A program made the position numbers and the translations under genes. Source: Chlamydiota bacterium (lineage in GTDB: Bacteria > Chlamydiota > Chlamydiia > Chlamydiales > Rhabdochlamydiaceae). Taken from it: DNA of 22,538 bases. Positions 6,527 through 14,051 of the stretch are shown here, piece by piece. The stretch covers positions 1 through 22,538 of the forward strand of contig JAHFTN010000008.1 in NCBI GenBank assembly GCA_023269365.1, written 5' to 3'. Numbering within the stretch: the stretch's first letter is position 1; the number at the start of each line of letters is the position of its first letter. Below the pieces are notes generated by a model. The model did not search any database. It saw nothing but the letters and a program-made list of their open reading frames with translations, and was not told the origin of the DNA.

Positions 6527-9114
6527 ATAAGGAAGAAGCTCGATTACAAGAAAAAAGTTCAGGAAGTGTGCCTCCTTGGCAAAAGTGGGGCCCTTTCGTC
6601 TCTGAGCGCTCATGGGGATCCGTGCGAGAAGACTATAGCGCAGATGGAAACGCTTGGAACTATTTCCCTTTTGATTTGGCGCATAAAAAAGCTTACAGAT
6701 GGGGAGAGGATGGGATCGCAGGGTGGTGTGATCGGTATCAAGTATTGACCTTTGCTCCCGCATTCTGGAATGGGAAAGATCCCCTACTCAAAGAGAGGTT
6801 ATTTGGCCTCAATTCATGGGAAGGAAACCATGGAGAAGATGTCAAAGAGTGTTACTATTACTTAGATGGAATCCCCACCCATTCTTATATGAAGTACTTG
6901 TATAAGTACCCCCACGCAGAATTTCCCTACGCAAAGCTAAAAGAAGAAAACCAGAAGAGAGGCGCAGCAGATCCAGAGTATGAACTTGTAGATACCGGCA
7001 TTTTTGAGAACAACCGCTATTTCGATATTTTTATTGAGTATGCCAAAGCCTCTGCTGAAGATATTTGTATTAAAATCGAGGTGTGTAATCGCTCAGAAGA
7101 AGAGGCTCCTTTGCATCTCCTAGCGCAGTTGTGGTTTCGAAATCAGTGGGCATGGAAAGAGATCAGGGGGTGTGTTCCTAAGATTGTAGAAGAGGAAGGA
7201 GCTCTGTTAGCAGATGATACCCACATGGAAGAGATTGAAAATTTAGGATTTAATTACAAATTAGGCCCTAGATATCTCTTTGGATCTCCTGGCGCAGAAC
7301 TTCTCTTTACTGACAATGAAACAGCCCAAAACATACAAGGTCAATATTTCAAAGATGGGTTTCATCGCTACCTGATCCATAAAGAATCCGCCATTAACCT
7401 ACAAAAAACAGGCACAAAGGCTTGTCTGCACTACACCTTTGAAAAGGTGCCGGCAAAGGGCTCTATCATCGTCTACCTGCGCCTGACAGACCAAAAGATG
7501 CAAGACCCTCTCAAAGATGTTCAGCAAATCCTCTCGCTAAAAAAACAAGAAGCGGATGCTTTTTACGCCTCCATCCATCCTCCCAAGGCGACAGAAGAGG
7601 AAAAAATGATTCAGCGTCAGGCCTTTGCTGGGTTGTTGTGGAATAAACAGATCTATCTTTTTGATGTCGAGCTCTGGTTAAACGGGGATAATCCCCTCAC
7701 GACCCCTCCTGCTTCTAGAAAAAAAATTCGCAACATGCACTGGAGACATCTCAACTCGATGCGGATTTTGCTGGTGCCGGATAAATGGGAATACCCTTGG
7801 TTTGCGGCTTGGGATTTAGCGTTTCATAGTTTAACTTTAGCCCTGATCGATCCAAACGGCGCAAAAGAGCAATTATGGATTTTATTCTTTGATCAATTCC
7901 AACATCCCAACGGGCAAATTCCTTCCTATGAATGGGAATTTTCCGACTTGAATCCTCCTGTCCAGTCATGGGCGGTCTTCTACCTTTACAACCAGGAAAA
8001 AATAAAAGATCGAGATTTTTTAAAACGTTGTTTTGACAAATTACTCATCAATTTTACTTGGTGGGTCAATAAGGTCGATAGCTCTGGAAATAACGTATTT
8101 GAAGGAGGCTTTTTGGGGATGGATAACATTAGCATCTTCGATAGATCTTCCCGTTTTGAAGCAGGTCTTAAATTGCAGCAATCGGATGGAACGGGATGGA
8201 TGGCCCTTTTCTGCCTAAGCATGATGCGTATTTCTCTAGAGCTAGCAAAAGAAGACCAAGTTTACGAGTCGCTTGCGACTAAATTTTTTGAGCACTATAT
8301 CTACATTGCACACGCGATGAAAAAACGGGGTAATCAAGATTATGAGATGTGGAGCGATAAAGACGGCTTTTTTTACGATGTGCTCACCTACCCCAACGGT
8401 TTTTTTACAAAATTCAAGGTGCGCTCCCTCGTAGGGATCATTCCCCTCTATGCCACCGAGGTGATTACAGAAACGGAATTGGCCCAGTTCCCCGAATTCA
8501 AGAAAAATTATCTTTGGTTTTTAGACAACAGAAAAAATTTGGTCGAACCCTGTATCCAGTTTTTTGATGTGAATGGAGAAAAAGTCTATCTGCTCGCTCT
8601 CATGAATGCCGTACAGATGAAAAGTGTGTTACATTACATCTGCTCCAAAGAAGAATTTTGCTCCTCCTTCGGGCTGCGCAGCCTCTCCAAATACCATCAA
8701 GAGCACCCTTTTGTTTTTGAAAATAAACGTATTGGATACGAGCCCGCAGAATCTTTAGAAAAAATTAAGGGAGGCAACTCGAATTGGCGGGGGCCTATAT
8801 GGATCCAAACAAATTTCATGTTGATCGATGCTCTCAAAAAAATTGCAAAAACTCCTGTAAGAGACGAAAAGGAAGATTTAAGCCAAAGGGCAGAAGAGTT
8901 TGCAGATCACGTCATTTCTCTATTCAAAAAAAATATCCAAGGGATACGCCCTTTTTTTGGGGAAAATTTCCCTTTTAGTCAAGATCCTAACTTCTGCGAC
9001 TACATCCAGTTCTATGAATATTATAATCCAGAAACAGGAAAAGGGCTTGGGGCGTCTCACCAGACGGGCTGGAGCGCTCTTGTCGCGAATTTAATTGCCG
9101 ATTTTAGAAGGTGA
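6523..9114 (+). CDS. Glycoside hydrolase family 63 glucosidase
   Basis: An 863-aa protein of the bacterial GH63 type (related to eukaryotic processing alpha-glucosidase I), expected to release glucose from alpha-glucosides. The N-terminal ~350 residues are beta-rich and the rest is the (alpha/alpha)6 barrel. Visible motifs are PWFAAWDLAFHS, with the likely catalytic acid D431, then GFLGMDNISIFDR, DGTGWMALF, GNSNWRGPIWIQTNF, and FYEYYNPETGKG with the likely base E832, ending HQTGWSALVANLI. The catalytic assignments follow the GH63 pattern from YgjK-type enzymes and are inferred. There is no signal peptide (N-terminus MNKEEARLQEKSSG), so it probably acts in the cytoplasm. It is coupled to glucokinase by a 4-bp overlap, which makes release and phosphorylation of glucose the likely joint task. 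Its 3' end overlaps the convergent NlpC/P60 gene by 11 bp. Confidence 0.9.
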   Translation: MNKEEARLQEKSSGSVPPWQKWGPFVSERSWGSVREDYSADGNAWNYFPFDLAHKKAYRWGEDGIAGWCDRYQVLTFAPAFWNGKDPLLKERLFGLNSWEGNHGEDVKECYYYLDGIPTHSYMKYLYKYPHAEFPYAKLKEENQKRGAADPEYELVDTGIFENNRYFDIFIEYAKASAEDICIKIEVCNRSEEEAPLHLLAQLWFRNQWAWKEIRGCVPKIVEEEGALLADDTHMEEIENLGFNYKLGPRYLFGSPGAELLFTDNETAQNIQGQYFKDGFHRYLIHKESAINLQKTGTKACLHYTFEKVPAKGSIIVYLRLTDQKMQDPLKDVQQILSLKKQEADAFYASIHPPKATEEEKMIQRQAFAGLLWNKQIYLFDVELWLNGDNPLTTPPASRKKIRNMHWRHLNSMRILLVPDKWEYPWFAAWDLAFHSLTLALIDPNGAKEQLWILFFDQFQHPNGQIPSYEWEFSDLNPPVQSWAVFYLYNQEKIKDRDFLKRCFDKLLINFTWWVNKVDSSGNNVFEGGFLGMDNISIFDRSSRFEAGLKLQQSDGTGWMALFCLSMMRISLELAKEDQVYESLATKFFEHYIYIAHAMKKRGNQDYEMWSDKDGFFYDVLTYPNGFFTKFKVRSLVGIIPLYATEVITETELAQFPEFKKNYLWFLDNRKNLVEPCIQFFDVNGEKVYLLALMNAVQMKSVLHYICSKEEFCSSFGLRSLSKYHQEHPFVFENKRIGYEPAESLEKIKGGNSNWRGPIWIQTNFMLIDALKKIAKTPVRDEKEDLSQRAEEFADHVISLFKKNIQGIRPFFGENFPFSQDPNFCDYIQFYEYYNPETGKGLGASHQTGWSALVANLIADFRR

Positions 9115-9775
9115 GAAAGCGTCGCACTACAAACCCCTGGGGGAGTTTCTTGAACCGTTCTTTCAGCTCTGAGATGACAACCCCTTCGGGATAGATACTT
9201 TCGATGCTATGCTCTTTGTCTAGAACGACAATGACATGCCCTTTCCAGACGATAAGATCCCCACTTTGCAATTTTTCTAAAGTCTCTTCAATCTCCACAG
9301 GAGATCCGTAGTTGAGTAAAACAGAGGTCCGATGAGGAGTTAACCCCTTAGAAGCAAAGCGCACAAGCCCCGAGCAGTCGACCCCCTCGAATTGGTGCAC
9401 CGGGTTTGGGTACAATGAAGAAAGCTCAGGAATTCCCTTTGGCCAACAGCCACCCCAAATGTACTTGGCTCCTTCTAATCCACGCAGAGTCATTAAAAAC
9501 TCTTCCTTTGAAGGGAGTTCCCCCTTTTTTCGTTGAGGTTTTGTTTCTTTTAATTCCAAAAAGCGGACATCGACAAAACAGGGGGGGTAGGGGTACTCCT
9601 CTGTATGTGCTTTGAAAATGCAGTTCCCCACTTCTTCCAGTAATTGAACGATTGTCCCAGGAAATAGAACCGTTTCAACCGATCTTAAAAGCCCGTTTTC
9701 TAAAGGGCCCTCAAAGCAAAAATGGGGGGTGTTTAGTAGAGGAGTCGGAACCTTTGCAATGGCCCATTGGGTCAT
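9104..9775 (-). CDS. NlpC/P60 family peptidoglycan endopeptidase
   Basis: A cysteine peptidase expected to cut peptide stems of peptidoglycan (gamma-D-glutamyl-diaminopimelate bonds). In the 223-aa product the C-terminal ~130 residues are the NlpC/P60 domain: KYIWGGCWPKG at about 104-114, VDCSGLVRF with catalytic Cys134, and GDLIVWKGHVIVVLD with catalytic His180. The N-terminal ~80 residues resemble the SH3-like parts found before such domains and could place the substrate. No clear signal peptide is visible. NlpC-type enzymes in chlamydiae act on the small amount of septal peptidoglycan (knowledge of the group). The ATG at 9775 has GGATA upstream. The intergenic space before it carries element B2. 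Confidence 0.92.
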   Translation of the reverse strand: MTQWAIAKVPTPLLNTPHFCFEGPLENGLLRSVETVLFPGTIVQLLEEVGNCIFKAHTEEYPYPPCFVDVRFLELKETKPQRKKGELPSKEEFLMTLRGLEGAKYIWGGCWPKGIPELSSLYPNPVHQFEGVDCSGLVRFASKGLTPHRTSVLLNYGSPVEIEETLEKLQSGDLIVWKGHVIVVLDKEHSIESIYPEGVVISELKERFKKLPQGFVVRRFLTF

Positions 9776-9796
9776 ATTTTATCCAAAATAAAAAAC

Positions 9797-9967
9797 CTCT
9801 GTACTGGACAAAACTTCTCGTCTAAAAAAATCGAGGAGAGAAATAACAAGATATTAGGATGGACAGGATGGGGAAATTTATTTTTTTGCTTTTTATCCTG
9901 TCCATCCTAATATCTTGTTATTTCTCTCCTGCTTTTGTCTTCTAGGAAAAAATTGTCCAGTACAGAG
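9797..9967. mobile_element. Miniature inverted-repeat element, family B copy 2, with 9-bp flanking repeat
   Basis: A 171-bp element with perfect 15-bp terminal inverted repeats (CTCTGTACTGGACAA at 9797-9811, complement at 9953-9967). The inner arms at about 9834-9871 and 9895-9930 carry the same AACAAGATATTAGGATGGAC core as copy B1. The 9-bp direct repeat ATAAAAAAC flanks it exactly (9788-9796 and 9968-9976), a likely target-site duplication. The outer ends differ completely from B1 (CAGGACA...), so the shared core has been combined with different termini. It lies upstream of the NlpC/P60 gene. Confidence 0.85.
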
Positions 9968-9996
9968 ATAAAAAACATTTGTGTAGAATCAACTTT

Positions 9997-10080
9997 TATA
10001 CCCAAACGACTTCAAAAGTTGGTTTTCCTCAGCATCGTTAGCCGCTGAGGAAAACCAACTTTCAAAGTAGTTTGTGTATA
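9997..10080. mobile_element. TATA-ended palindromic element, family A copy 3 (short, internally deleted)
   Basis: An 84-bp version with both ends intact: TATACCCAAACGACTTCAAA on the left and the complement of TATACACAAACTACTTTGAA on the right, with nearly perfect arms meeting at CCTCAGCATCGTTAGCCGCTGAGG. The central sequence matches the complement of CAGTGGCTAACGACGCTGAG from copy A1, so this copy is inverted relative to A1 and A2 and has lost about 90 bp of the interior. It ends one base before the AAGGAGG ribosome binding site of the oppA-like gene and so forms most of that gene's leader. Confidence 0.85.
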
Positions 10081-10096
10081 CAAGGAGGCAAAAATT

Positions 10097-11686
10097 ATGC
10101 TAATGCGCTTTATCACAATGTCCATGTTAATGCTCTTGAGTTTTGGGTGTCAATGCCCTTCTAAAGAAAATAAAGCTTCTATCGTGCGCTTAAACATTAA
10201 AGAGGAGCCGCAGAGCTTAGATCCACGGCGGGTGAGGGCATTGAGTAGTTTAACCCTTGTTAACATGCTTTTTGATGGGTTGATGCGCATAGGAAAAGAG
10301 GGGAAATCAGAATTTGCCGTAGCAGAGAGTGTCAACATCTCTTCCGACCTCAAGACCTACACCTTTCGCCTGAAAAAAACCTTCTGGACCCATGGAGATC
10401 CTGTAAAGCCATCTGATTTTGCCTATGCTTGGAAGAAGCGCCTCTCTCCCGATTTCCCTTCAGATACAGCAGAGGCGCTCTATGTGATTAGGAATGCAAA
10501 AGCTGCTAAAGAGGGAAGAGTCTCTCTCGATGAGGTGGGCATTAGGGTTCAAGGGGAAAGGGAGCTCGTCGTAGAGTTAGAAAAACCGACCTCCTATTTT
10601 TTGGATCTCGTTGCGCATCCCTCATGGGCGCCGATCTCCGAGAGGGTCGATGAGGAAAACCCCTCTTGGATGTTCAATGCAGAGTCTTATGTCTGCAATG
10701 GTCCTTTTTATCTTAGCTCCTGGAAACATCAAGAGCAGCTCATCTTAAATAAAAATCCCACTTATTGGGACGCAGAGTCTGTCCACCTATCTTCTCTACA
10801 ATTTCAGATGCTCGCAGAGGAAACAGAGCTAAAAATGTTTGAAAATAAGGAGCTGGATTGGGCTGGATCTCCCCTCTCGACCCTCCCTTTGGATGCGCTT
10901 AAAGAGTTAAAATATTCTGGCGCTCTAAAGACTAAAACCGGCCTTGGGACAGACTTTATAAGAGTGAACGTAGAAGTACCCCCTCTCTCCCACGTTGCGC
11001 TAAGAAGAGCGCTTGGCTTATCTATGAATAGGCAAGAGCTTGTAGAACATGTGATGCAAGGGGGGCAACTGGCTGCAACGGGTTTGGTCCCTTCGTGTCT
11101 CGAGCTACAGAAGAGCGCTTATTTTGAAGATGCGAATACAGAGGAAGCAAAACGCCTCTTTGAAAAGGCCCTCTCTGAGTTGAAATTAACAAGGGAAACC
11201 TTTCCGGAACTTACCTATCTCTACCGCTCTTCTGAGCGCAATCATCTCGTAGCTCAAGCAATTCAACAGCAATGGGAAAAGAGTTTGGGGATCCGCGTCA
11301 AGCTAGAAGCTGTTGAAGGAAAGGTCTTTTTCTCTCGCATCTCAAAACAAGATTACCAACTAGCCTATGGAAATTGGTTTGGGGATTTTTCCGATCCGAT
11401 CAATTTTCTAGAGGTGTTTAAATCAGGGCGCGGCGGTTCTAATAATACCCATTGGGAAAATTCTCGCTATGCCGAGTTACTGACTCTCTCCTCAGAGCTC
11501 GCGGCAGGAAAAGAGAGGCAAGCCCTTCTCGGGGAAGCTGAGAAAATATTAATTGAAGAGATGCCAATTATTCCGATTTCTTATATGAGTATGGTATATG
11601 TGACCCAACCCTATTTAAAAGATGTGGTCCTCTCTTCGATGGGACAGATCGATTTCAAATGGGCCTCAATAGAGAAAATAAAATGA
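10097..11686 (+). CDS. oppA: Oligopeptide ABC transporter substrate-binding lipoprotein (OppA-like, SBP family 5)
   Basis: Binds peptides outside the inner membrane for an Opp-type ABC importer; the permease and ATPase genes are not in this window. The 529-aa product starts with a lipoprotein signal (hydrophobic LMLLSFGC, lipidated Cys about 18), followed by the family 5 opening LNIKEEPQSLDPRRV, then NMLFDGLMR, the FWTHGDPVKPSDFAYAWKRL-like block (here KKRL), YVCNGPFYLSSW at about 196 and the C-terminal EEMPIIPISYM. The strong AAGGAGG at 10082-10088 decides the ATG at 10097. The stop overlaps the next start (ATGA). Chlamydiae often have several OppA paralogues, so the ligand cannot be told from sequence. 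Confidence 0.93.
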   Translation: MLMRFITMSMLMLLSFGCQCPSKENKASIVRLNIKEEPQSLDPRRVRALSSLTLVNMLFDGLMRIGKEGKSEFAVAESVNISSDLKTYTFRLKKTFWTHGDPVKPSDFAYAWKKRLSPDFPSDTAEALYVIRNAKAAKEGRVSLDEVGIRVQGERELVVELEKPTSYFLDLVAHPSWAPISERVDEENPSWMFNAESYVCNGPFYLSSWKHQEQLILNKNPTYWDAESVHLSSLQFQMLAEETELKMFENKELDWAGSPLSTLPLDALKELKYSGALKTKTGLGTDFIRVNVEVPPLSHVALRRALGLSMNRQELVEHVMQGGQLAATGLVPSCLELQKSAYFEDANTEEAKRLFEKALSELKLTRETFPELTYLYRSSERNHLVAQAIQQQWEKSLGIRVKLEAVEGKVFFSRISKQDYQLAYGNWFGDFSDPINFLEVFKSGRGGSNNTHWENSRYAELLTLSSELAAGKERQALLGEAEKILIEEMPIIPISYMSMVYVTQPYLKDVVLSSMGQIDFKWASIEKIK

Positions 11687-12057
11687 AAATAAACTTTGTT
11701 ATGCTCTGTTTCCTAACGATCCCCCTGGGACTTTTTGCAGACTCTGTGAAGTTATTAAATGATTCTGCCTACACGCTTAAAGCTATTATTTATGATGCAA
11801 ATGGGACATTACTTGGAGAATTTATCTTAAACCCTCGAGATGCCAGTGAATGGAGCAACGATTTTCAGAATTTTGGAACGGGGGGAGTCCCTGAGCCACA
11901 ACTGCCTTATACGGTGAATTGGTCTTGCATGAGTGGTGGAGCTTACGGGTTTTGTAATAACGTTGCTGGGGGTTCTCTTGTAACAGCCCAGGGTTGTGGA
12001 GGGGCTCAGCAGTGTGCAAGTCCACAAGAAGCTTCCCCCACACCGCAGCAACCTTAG
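11683..12057 (+). CDS. Small secreted protein, twin 1 (unknown family)
   Basis: 124 aa from the ATG at 11683, which overlaps the oppA stop (ATGA). An in-frame ATG at 11659 lies inside oppA and lacks a signal-like N-terminus. MKINFVMLCFLTIPLGLFAD is a clear signal peptide with likely cleavage after the final Ala. The mature part begins SVKLLNDSAYTLKAIIYD and is beta-rich; a PYTVNWSCMSGG segment is followed by a Gly/Cys-rich stretch and a Pro/Gln-rich tail. It has five Cys in the mature part. It is clearly homologous to the next gene: SVKLLNDS against SVRLVNNS, PYTVNWSC against PYTVLWYC, and VTAQG against VTSQG. I do not recognise the family. Translation coupled to oppA suggests an envelope role connected with it (inference). 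Confidence 0.85.
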   Translation: MKINFVMLCFLTIPLGLFADSVKLLNDSAYTLKAIIYDANGTLLGEFILNPRDASEWSNDFQNFGTGGVPEPQLPYTVNWSCMSGGAYGFCNNVAGGSLVTAQGCGGAQQCASPQEASPTPQQP

Positions 12058-12067
12058 GTTAAAAAGA

Positions 12068-12514
12068 ATGAACCGATATTTAATTTTAGCGTATGTGTTT
12101 TTCCCTTGTTTTCTCTGTGCCGGTTCTGTTCGCCTGGTCAACAACTCCCCCTACACTCTGCGTGCTGTGATCCGAGGGTCGGATGGCTCTTTCCTATCGG
12201 AGATGGTCATCAACTCTCAAAAAGAGATGAATTGGACAGACACCTATGGCAACTACGGATCAAACGGAGGCGCCAACGCTGATGTGAATCAAAATTACCG
12301 CTCTAAAACACCCTACACCGTTCTTTGGTATTGCTTAGGGGGATCTAATTATGGAGTGTCAGACACAGTGGGAACAGGGGCTATTGTCACTTCACAAGGT
12401 TCCATTGGGGACAGGATGTGTTCCCCTCCCAAGAAAAAAGAAAGCGTTCCCAGCTCTCAGCCAGAAGGGCAATACCTCTATAGGCCGCCCGAATCTCCAC
12501 CTCTAAACCAATAG
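12068..12514 (+). CDS. Small secreted protein, twin 2 (unknown family)
   Basis: 148 aa from the ATG at 12068, 10 bp after the stop of twin 1. The N-terminus MNRYLILAYVFFPCFLCAGS is a signal peptide. The mature part repeats the twin 1 pattern: SVRLVNNSPYTLRAVIRGSD, a central Gly/Asn-rich section (YGNYGSNGGANADVNQNY) that is longer than in twin 1, then PYTVLWYCLGGSNYGV and a final conserved Cys (RMCSPP). The C-terminus is Pro/Ser-rich (PPESPPLNQ). Only the Trp-x-Cys and the final Cys are shared with twin 1. The function is unknown. The pair looks like a tandem duplication that diverged after an oppA gene; whether it is periplasmic or exported further cannot be judged here. Confidence 0.82.
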   Translation: MNRYLILAYVFFPCFLCAGSVRLVNNSPYTLRAVIRGSDGSFLSEMVINSQKEMNWTDTYGNYGSNGGANADVNQNYRSKTPYTVLWYCLGGSNYGVSDTVGTGAIVTSQGSIGDRMCSPPKKKESVPSSQPEGQYLYRPPESPPLNQ

Positions 12515-12523
12515 AGGCATTAA

Positions 12524-12702
12524 CTCGACTTTGCACATTTTCGGCCCGAATGCCTTGTCTATTTGTCCTCGGACGTTCGATCTACGGTCGAACTGGAAGA
12601 TTATTTAAAACAGGAAGGGGTTAAAAACCCCTCCCTGTTTTAAATAACTCCCCCGAGAACAAATATACGTCGGCCTTCAGGCCGAAAATGTACAAAGTCG
12701 AG
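12524..12702. mobile_element. Inverted-repeat element, family C, with ATTAA flanking repeat and nested hairpins
   Basis: A 179-bp non-coding element. The left arm CTCGACTTTGCACATTTTCG matches the complement of the right arm CGAAAATGTACAAAGTCGAG with one mismatch. The pairing continues inward with gaps to about CCTCGG/CCGAG. Inside lie a small hairpin (GTTCGATCTACGGTCGAAC) and a 22-bp-stem hairpin at 12601-12647. The 5-bp direct repeat ATTAA flanks it at 12519-12523 and 12703-12707. The right flanking copy contains the TAA stop of the AGCS symporter gene. It sits between two convergent genes and probably terminates both. Confidence 0.75.
12601..12647. terminator. Strong hairpin between convergent genes, bidirectional terminator candidate
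   Basis: The arms at 12601-12622 (ending CAGGAAGGGGTT) and 12626-12647 (starting AACCCCTCCCTG) pair over 22 positions around the loop AAA, with a single non-Watson-Crick pair. That pair is A-C on plus-strand RNA but G-U on minus-strand RNA, so the fold is slightly better for the symporter transcript. The A/T-rich outer bases (TTATTTAAAA and TTTTAAATAA) supply a T-rich tract in both directions. It forms the centre of element C. Confidence 0.7.
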
Positions 12703-12703
12703 A

Positions 12704-14050
12704 TTAACGAATAGCCAGAGACTGAATCTCTTGCGGTTTTTTTACCACATAGACCATCAGTGCTGCCATATGCGGAAGTGCCATGCAGGCAAGGACGATG
12801 TCGGTAAGAGACCAGACAATTTTTGCATCTAAAATCGATCCCAAAAAGATCATGGCAGCAGTTAACACATAGTAATATTTGAATCGTTTGTTTTGTGTTA
12901 AAAACCCAAAAGCTTGGCTTCCATTATAGCTGTTTCCTAAGATGGTTCCGAAGGCAAAGACAAGGGCGCAACTGGCGATCGCTGCCACCCCAAATGAAGA
13001 GAAATAGAGTTTGAAAGAAGCTGCGACCATGCTCATCCCGAGAGGAAGAGAGGGGTCTTGCCATGTTTCTGTCATCAAGGCGACGCATCCTGAGAGAAAG
13101 GCGACAAATCCCGCGGCATAAGTTGAGAGCATCGCAAGGGTCCCTTGTGCTTCGGGGTCGTTCGTCTCTGCCATCGAGTGGGGAATCGTCTGCGTTCCAA
13201 TCCCCGCCTCACAACACTGAGTCCCTTTAAAGACGCCCCAGCGCAAAGCACTCATCAATCCGCCTACGACGGTGCCGCTTACCATGGCGTAAGGGGAAAA
13301 TGCAGATTTAAAGATTAAGACAAAAATCTCTCCTAGTTTTGGAAGATCGGAGAAGAGGATGAAAAAACAAGCGCCCAAGTAGAGAACAAATTTGATGGGG
13401 ATCAATTTTGCTTCTACAGAGCCGATCCTTTTGATTCCGCCGACGAGCAAGGAGAGGACAATCAGAGCCATAACTCCTCCCGAAATCAGTGCCGGCACAC
13501 GCAAAGAGCCGAGTAAAGGGGAATCGAGCATCGCAGCGAGCTGGTTGGCTTGCGCTCCAGACCAGGTCGTCATAAGAATAAAGCAGCAGACGGCATACCA
13601 TTTGGCTGCAAATGGAGAGAAGAGGATTTTTAGGTATTGCATCGGTCCTCCCATGATCTCCCCGGAAGGAAGCTTCTGCCTAGAGCGAATCGAGAGGCTA
13701 ACCTCAACGTAGGTCGCAGCGCTTCCAAAAAAAGAGGTGAGTAGAAAGCCGATCAGGGCGCCTGGGCCGCCTAAATGGATCGCGATGACAGGCCCTACGA
13801 TGGTCCCGATACCAAGCGTTGTCGACATCGCCGTAAAGAGAGCTTTGTAGGGGCGGATCGTGTGTTTCCCTTCCGTTTTCCCCTTTAAAAACAAATTGCT
13901 GGTCAGTTTAAAGAGTTGAGGAATCAACCTGAGTTGGATAAAGCGTGTCTTAATGGAGATAAAGATGCTTCCCGCTAAGATGCAAATACAAGACACATAG
14001 AGCATGTAGTCACATGCCGCTTTTATAAAATTTTCAAATGACATACACAT
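12704..14050 (-). CDS. Sodium:alanine/glycine symporter (AGCS family)
   Basis: An inner-membrane Na+-coupled transporter of alanine or glycine. The 448-aa product has about 10-11 hydrophobic segments. Family marks are LGIGTIVGPVIAIHLGGPGA at about 79-98 and KGTQCCEAGIGTQTIPHSMA at about 275-294, which match the AGCS blocks GIGNIxGxxxAIxxGGPGA and RGxxSNEAGxGSxPIAHA. The Asn residues in both blocks are changed here (Asn to Thr at 83, Asn to Cys at 280), so substrate or ion use may differ from well-studied members (inference). The start could be the ATG at 14050 or two codons later at 14044. It is the last gene of a four-gene operon, 1 bp after the lipoprotein gene. Its stop codon lies in the flanking repeat of element C. 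Confidence 0.9.
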   Translation of the reverse strand: MCMSFENFIKAACDYMLYVSCICILAGSIFISIKTRFIQLRLIPQLFKLTSNLFLKGKTEGKHTIRPYKALFTAMSTTLGIGTIVGPVIAIHLGGPGALIGFLLTSFFGSAATYVEVSLSIRSRQKLPSGEIMGGPMQYLKILFSPFAAKWYAVCCFILMTTWSGAQANQLAAMLDSPLLGSLRVPALISGGVMALIVLSLLVGGIKRIGSVEAKLIPIKFVLYLGACFFILFSDLPKLGEIFVLIFKSAFSPYAMVSGTVVGGLMSALRWGVFKGTQCCEAGIGTQTIPHSMAETNDPEAQGTLAMLSTYAAGFVAFLSGCVALMTETWQDPSLPLGMSMVAASFKLYFSSFGVAAIASCALVFAFGTILGNSYNGSQAFGFLTQNKRFKYYYVLTAAMIFLGSILDAKIVWSLTDIVLACMALPHMAALMVYVVKKPQEIQSLAIR

Positions 14051-14051
14051 C

